Shown here: positions 5,537 through 7,959 of the stretch, in pieces
Layout of the letters: every line of letters begins with the position of its first letter
Numbering within the stretch: position 1 is the first letter of the stretch
NCBI GenBank assembly: GCA_035542755.1
Contig: DATKKU010000030.1
Coordinates: 1-7,959, forward strand
Direction of reading: 5' to 3'
Origin: RYN-425 sp035542755
GTDB taxonomy: Bacteria > Patescibacteriota > Saccharimonadia > Saccharimonadales > UBA10212
Length of the DNA: 7,959 nucleotides
Notes under the pieces: model-generated
Told to the model about the DNA's origin: nothing
What the model saw: the letters and a program-made list of their open reading frames with translations, nothing else
Database searches by the model: none
Translations under genes and position numbers: made by a program

Positions 5537-6129
5537 TACTTATCTCCTTTTTCAAATGGTAAGCCGAACTTCTCCAAGAGTGCTCTGGACTGCTCGGGGT
5601 TGCCTGCTTTTATCACAAAAATTACCTGCAGACCGTGGGCGGTGGCGGTGTCTTCGTAGCTTAGCTCTGGGAATACCGACTGGTCGGTTAGGCCAAGCGT
5701 GTAGTTGCCCTGCTTATCAAAGGCTTTTACCGGCACGCCGTGGAAGTCGCGCAGTCGCGGCAGAACGATATTAATTAGTCTATCGGCAAATTCATACATC
5801 CGGTCGCCGCGGAGAGTCAGCTTAATACCAATGTTGCTGCCTTCTCGCAGTTTAAAGCTGGCGATAGACTGTTTTGCGACAGTTGGTACGGGTTGCTGGC
5901 CAGTAATTTTACGCAGCGTATTGCTGGCAATCTCTATCAGCTTCTTGTCGTCCTTAGCCCGACCGAGGCCACTATTTACAACTATTTTCTCCAGCCTTGG
6001 CACCTCGTTAACGTTACTAAGTTTCAGCTCGGTCTTCAGCTCCGGTGTCCACTTGTCGTTATATAGCTGCTTGAGGCGCGGCATGTAGACTGCTTTAGGC
6101 ATTGGTTTAGTTTTAGTTGCTTCAGCCAT
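5536..6129 (-). CDS. rplE: 50S ribosomal protein L5
   Basis: A 197-residue protein; L5 is usually about 180, and the difference is mostly an N-terminal MAEATKTKPMPKA lead before the conserved start MPRLKQLYNDK. Family blocks are VPRLEKIVVNSGLG (43-56), ITGQQPVPTVAKQSIASFKLREG (75-97), GIKLTLRGDRMYEFADRLINIVLPRLRDFHG (101-131), GNYTLGLTDQSVFPEL (141-156) and a C-terminal GLPFEKGDK. L5 binds 5S rRNA in the central protuberance and contacts P-site tRNA and S13. The start at 6129 has AAGGAGCT 7 nt upstream. An internal start at M10 or M16 is possible, but the Shine-Dalgarno favours 6129. The stop overlaps the next small gene by one base. Confidence 0.98.
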   Translation of the reverse strand: MAEATKTKPMPKAVYMPRLKQLYNDKWTPELKTELKLSNVNEVPRLEKIVVNSGLGRAKDDKKLIEIASNTLRKITGQQPVPTVAKQSIASFKLREGSNIGIKLTLRGDRMYEFADRLINIVLPRLRDFHGVPVKAFDKQGNYTLGLTDQSVFPELSYEDTATAHGLQVIFVIKAGNPEQSRALLEKFGLPFEKGDK

Positions 6130-6245
6130 TACTTTAGCTCCTTATCAAACTCATAGGACAAACCTACGGTTTTTCCTATCGCACCGGCAAAATGGAATAC
6201 ATTTTGTCGGGCTGTCTTTTCCCTTAGCCGCATCAAAAGACTCAT
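6129..6245 (-). CDS. Possible 38-residue protein of unknown function between L24 and L5
   Basis: An open frame fills the rplX-rplE gap exactly. Its ATG (6243-6245) shares a base with the rplX stop, and its TAA (6129-6131) shares a base with the rplE ATG, so both junctions are TAATG preceded by AAGGAGCT. The predicted protein starts MSLLMRLREK, has a central RQNVFHFAGAIGKTVGLSY and ends FDKELK. It has 7 Lys/Arg against 4 Asp/Glu, so it is mildly basic, and there is no cysteine or recognisable motif. I do not recognise a family. Against it: the same bases form three hairpins, and a frame of 38 codons can stay open by chance about one time in six. It may be a true small protein, a coupling leader read by ribosomes to open the RNA, or a by-product of a structured element. 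Confidence 0.45.
   Translation of the reverse strand: MSLLMRLREKTARQNVFHFAGAIGKTVGLSYEFDKELK
6153..6241 (-). promoter_or_regulatory. Three tandem hairpins upstream of rplE (candidate regulatory RNA)
   Basis: In transcript order: hairpin 1 has 7-bp perfect arms (6235-6241 with 6214-6220, loop 14 nt). Hairpin 2 has 11-nt arms (6200-6210 with 6184-6194, one A-C mismatch in the RNA, loop 5 nt). Hairpin 3 has 12-nt arms (6168-6179 with 6153-6164, one A-G mismatch, loop 3 nt). Spacers are 3 and 4 nt, and the last hairpin ends about 10 nt before the rplE Shine-Dalgarno (6137-6143). In E. coli the S8 repressor site of the spc mRNA lies at the rplX-rplE junction, so an autoregulatory role fits by position. 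I do not see a clear copy of the S8-binding core of 16S helix 21, so that role is inference. Confidence 0.5.
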
Positions 6246-6574
6246 TACTTGAGCTCCTTGCCGGAAGATTTGAGCACGCGGGTCTTCTTGCCCTTGGCGT
6301 CGGTTTTAAATCCAATGCGCGAAGGTTTTTTGGCGGCGCTATCTAGCACGCCAACTTTACTAATCCAAATAGGCTTGGTCAGCTCCACAATACCGCCCTG
6401 GGGCTTGGCCTGAGTCGGCTTATAGTGACGTTTAACGACGTTAATGCCCTCCACGGTGACTTTGTTGGTAGTTGGGTGAACGGCCAAAACTTTGCCAGTC
6501 TTGCCTTTATATTTACCACTTCTGACCATGACTGTGTCGCCGGTTTTAATTCTTATCTTATAGATGGATTTCAT
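6245..6574 (-). CDS. rplX: 50S ribosomal protein L24
   Basis: A 109-residue protein of normal L24 length with the N-terminal KOW fold: IKTGDTVMVRSGKYKGKTGKVLAV (about 9-32), then VTVEGINVVKRHYKP (39-53), GGIVELTKPIWISKV and a basic end. L24 is an assembly initiator protein that binds 23S rRNA near the exit tunnel. The start is preceded by CCGGAGGTACTCTAAG within rplN, giving a good Shine-Dalgarno. The gene ends KELK-TAA; the AAGGAGCTCAAGTAATG there supplies both a Shine-Dalgarno and a TAATG junction for an unannotated 38-codon frame. In most bacteria rplE would follow within a few bases; here it lies 115 bp away. Confidence 0.97.
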   Translation of the reverse strand: MKSIYKIRIKTGDTVMVRSGKYKGKTGKVLAVHPTTNKVTVEGINVVKRHYKPTQAKPQGGIVELTKPIWISKVGVLDSAAKKPSRIGFKTDAKGKKTRVLKSSGKELK

Positions 6575-6575
6575 C

Positions 6576-6947
6576 TTAGAGTACCTCCGGAGCGAGAGAA
6601 ATTATGCGGCTATAACCCTTTTCACGCAGTTCTCTGGGAACCGGCCCAAAAATACGCGTGCCGCGAGGAGTTTTATCATCTTCGGCCAACACCACGGCGG
6701 CATTATCATCAAATTTGATACTAGAACCATCCTTGCGGCGAATCGGCGACTGAGTTCTGACAATTACGGCTTTAACTATGCTTTTACGCTTAACGGCACC
6801 GGTTGGGTTGGCAGTTTTAACGCTAGCTACAATAATATCGCCAACCCGGGCGTAGCGGCGGCCTGAACCACCCAGTACCCTAATGCAGAGCAGCTGGCGG
6901 GCACCGCTGTTGTCGGTGGCAATTAGTCTAGTTTCCTGCTGAATCAT
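6576..6947 (-). CDS. rplN: 50S ribosomal protein L14
   Basis: A 123-residue protein, close to the usual L14 length of 122. It begins [19 protein letters not shown] and shows the L14 signature from [19 protein letters not shown] through [30 protein letters not shown]14 sits at the subunit interface, contacts h14 of 16S rRNA and binds the silencing factor RsfS. An upstream in-frame ATG at 7040 would add 31 residues, but these are only rpsQ tail sequence in another frame. The start at 6947 fits the family and follows AAGAAGGAAG. The gene overlaps the rpsQ end by 20 nt, and its TAA is one base from the rplX ATG. Confidence 0.97.
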   Translation of the reverse strand: MIQQETRLIATDNSGARQLLCIRVLGGSGRRYARVGDIIVASVKTANPTGAVKRKSIVKAVIVRTQSPIRRKDGSSIKFDDNAAVVLAEDDKTPRGTRIFGPVPRELREKGYSRIISLAPEVL

Positions 6948-7311
6948 TGTCTTCCTTCTTAGCTTTGGCTGTGGCTTCGGTCTTTGGCTTGGCTGCAACT
7001 TTCTCTGCCGGCTTGACCTTCTCAACCTCAAGCTCCACATCGGCTACGGCATCGGCCTCCTCAAAACGGGCTCCACTGCGCTCCAGCACCTGGTTTAGCT
7101 TAAAGCGTTTTCGGGCGCTTACCGGTCGGGTCTCAACTATTGATACCACGTCGCCAAGCTTGGCCTCGTCCTTCTCGTCGTGGGCCATAAACTTGGTATT
7201 TACCGAATACTGCTTCTTATATATAGGATGTGTCTTGCGCTCCGTAACAGTAATTACGATAGTTTTGGGCATACGGTCGCTGGTAACTTTACCGGTCAGT
7301 AGCTTGGCCAT
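6928..7311 (-). CDS. rpsQ: 30S ribosomal protein S17 with a C-terminal low-complexity tail
   Basis: Residues 1-84 are a regular S17 OB fold: [22 protein letters not shown], then [20 protein letters not shown], then [21 protein letters not shown]17 is a primary 16S rRNA binding protein of the small-subunit body. The total of 127 residues exceeds the E. coli protein (84). The surplus is a tail from about residue 85, first acidic ([17 protein letters not shown]) and then Ala/Lys/Glu/Pro-rich, likely disordered. Its final codons overlap the rplN start by 20 nt, so the tail also carries the rplN ribosome binding site. The start at 7311 abuts the rpmC stop and has AAGGAG about 10 nt upstream. Stop codon is TAG. 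Confidence 0.96.
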   Translation of the reverse strand: MAKLLTGKVTSDRMPKTIVITVTERKTHPIYKKQYSVNTKFMAHDEKDEAKLGDVVSIVETRPVSARKRFKLNQVLERSGARFEEADAVADVELEVEKVKPAEKVAAKPKTEATAKAKKEDNDSAGN

Positions 7312-7512
7312 TTAAATTTTCTCCTTGCTGAGTTGCTCACCTAGAACTGTCAGAACTCGGGCTAAATCCTTGCGCTTGCCGCGCAGGACTCGTACATTTT
7401 GAACTTCTCCACTATATAGCCGGCGACGTAGCTCAAGTATTTCGTCGCGCAACTTGTTGCTCTCGGTAGCCAGCTCGGCAGTAGATAGCTTGCGAATTTC
7501 CACAATCTTCAT
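7312..7512 (-). CDS. rpmC: 50S ribosomal protein L29
   Basis: A 66-residue helical protein of usual L29 length. The family signature is visible as ELxxESNKLRDEILELRRRLYSGEVQN followed by a basic helix RVLRGKRKDLARVLTVL. L29 is a two-helix hairpin at the polypeptide exit tunnel rim, next to L23, where trigger factor and the SRP dock. The ATG overlaps the rplP stop in a TAATG junction with AAGGAGGAG just upstream, so translation is probably coupled. The next gene, rpsQ, starts immediately after this stop (TAA ATG). Nothing unusual is seen in the protein. Confidence 0.96.
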   Translation of the reverse strand: MKIVEIRKLSTAELATESNKLRDEILELRRRLYSGEVQNVRVLRGKRKDLARVLTVLGEQLSKEKI

Positions 7513-7928
7513 TACTGCTCCTCCTTGACGATGAAGCCGGTCTTGAGTGGCAGTTTATGCCCAGCCAGGCGCATGGCCTCGCGGGCGACCTCTTCAGGGA
7601 CGCCTTCCATCTCAAACAAAATTGTGCCGGGCTTTACCTTGGCCACAAAAAACTCTGGATTACCTTTGCCGCTGCCCATCTTAACGTCCTGGGGCTTGCG
7701 GGTCACGGGAGTGTGCGGAAAAACTCGTATCCAAATTTGTCCGCCGCGCTTGATGTAGCGTGTCATAGCTTGACGAGCGGCTTCTATTTGGCGGCTGGTA
7801 ATGCGGTCTTTGCCCAGGCTAACCAGACCGTACTGCCCATAGCTCAGGCGCGTCAAAGAAGTTGCCGTATTTCCGTGAATACGACCCTTTCTGACTTTGC
7901 GGTACTTGGTTCGCGATGGCATTAACAT
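7512..7928 (-). CDS. rplP: 50S ribosomal protein L16
   Basis: A 138-residue protein of normal L16 length (about 136-144). It begins [11 protein letters not shown], contains the family block [18 protein letters not shown] (46-63), then [15 protein letters not shown] (65-79), the [12 protein letters not shown] loop (85-96) and the [19 protein letters not shown] end block. L16 sits near the A site and peptidyl-transferase centre of the large subunit and helps position tRNA. The residue aligned with E. coli Arg81, the hydroxylated position, is Lys83 here, so that modification is unlikely. The start at 7928 is preceded by AGGTGAGG inside rpsC. A second ATG two codons later (M3) is possible but less favoured by family alignment. 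The stop TAA shares one base with the rpmC ATG (TAATG). Confidence 0.98.
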   Translation of the reverse strand: MLMPSRTKYRKVRKGRIHGNTATSLTRLSYGQYGLVSLGKDRITSRQIEAARQAMTRYIKRGGQIWIRVFPHTPVTRKPQDVKMGSGKGNPEFFVAKVKPGTILFEMEGVPEEVAREAMRLAGHKLPLKTGFIVKEEQ

Positions 7929-7931
7929 TGC

Positions 7932-7959
7932 TTAAGCCTCACCTCTGTAAATCCAAACC
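7932..7959 (-). CDS. rpsC: 30S ribosomal protein S3, last 8 codons only (partial)
   Basis: The minus strand entering the window reads VWIYRGEA followed by TAA (7932-7934). This matches the usual C-terminal end of bacterial S3, where VWI(Y/F)xGE is typical, and S3 is the normal gene directly upstream of L16. S3 lines the mRNA entry channel of the small subunit. The stop codon lies 3 nt before the rplP start, and the AGGTGAGG inside the last S3 codons can act as the rplP Shine-Dalgarno. Only the end of the gene is visible, so the call rests on these eight residues and on gene order. Confidence 0.85.

Larger units (their letters stand above)
6127..6259 (-). repeat. 17-nt direct repeat bordering the rplX-rplE insert
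   Basis: The sequence AAGGAGCTCAAGTAATG (6243-6259, end of rplX) recurs as AAGGAGCTAAAGTAATG (6127-6143, start of rplE), 16 of 17 identical and 116 nt apart. Each copy contains a Shine-Dalgarno, the codons for a C-terminal KELK, the stop and the next start. The copies could come from a duplication when the intervening segment was acquired, or from convergence on an efficient coupling junction. The rplE stop region (AAGGAGATAAGTAATG) is similar but one base shorter, which lends some support to convergence. Confidence 0.75.

Noticed and set aside
7433..7615. 60-codon minus-strand frame across the rplP-rpmC junction
   Set aside because: It overlaps the ends of two certain genes in another frame and the product has no recognisable features.

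Overview
The window is a minus-strand stretch of the bacterial S10-spc-alpha ribosomal protein cluster. Read in the transcribed direction (from high to low coordinates) it runs: rpsC (last codons) - rplP - rpmC - rpsQ - rplN - rplX - [116-bp segment with a 38-codon ORF and three tandem hairpins] - rplE - [63-codon unknown gene] - rpsN - rpsH - [heptad-repeat element] - rplF - rplR - rpsE - rplO - secY - [promoter] - infA - rpmJ - [heptad-repeat element] - rpsM - rpsK (first 30 codons). No plus-strand gene is supported.

The organism is most likely a member of the Candidate Phyla Radiation (Patescibacteria), perhaps Saccharibacteria-like. The evidence is the absence of rpmD (L30) between rpsE and rplO, which is a known trait of that radiation, the absence of adk and map between secY and infA, and zinc-ligand-free forms of both L36 and S14. 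UGA ends rpsE and no gene needs UGA read as glycine, which argues against the recoded Gracilibacteria/Absconditabacteria. The phylum call is inference from gene content and recalled family sequences.

Layout: genes are packed with 20-nt (rpsQ/rplN), 4-nt (ATGA, rpsE/rplO) or 1-nt (TAATG) overlaps or gaps of a few bases, and most have a Shine-Dalgarno inside the previous gene, so translation is probably coupled from rpsC to rplO. Larger gaps are few: about 60 bp before secY, about 47 bp before infA (a near-consensus sigma70-type promoter), about 100 bp before rplF and about 100 bp before rpsM. The last two hold copies of the same heptad-repeat element. secY through the spc-type genes supplies ribosomal proteins and the membrane translocon; infA onward forms the alpha-operon-type unit and probably has its own promoter.

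The non-routine parts are: (1) the rplX-rplE segment, which is both an open frame coupled at each end by TAATG and a run of three closely packed hairpins, in the place where the S8 autoregulatory site lies in E. coli; (2) a small, strongly acidic protein gene inserted between rplE and rpsN; (3) a paired 49-nt dispersed repeat directly after the stop codons of rpsH and rpmJ; (4) the zinc-free L36/S14 pair; (5) a promoter that would give infA a leader of only about 9 nt.
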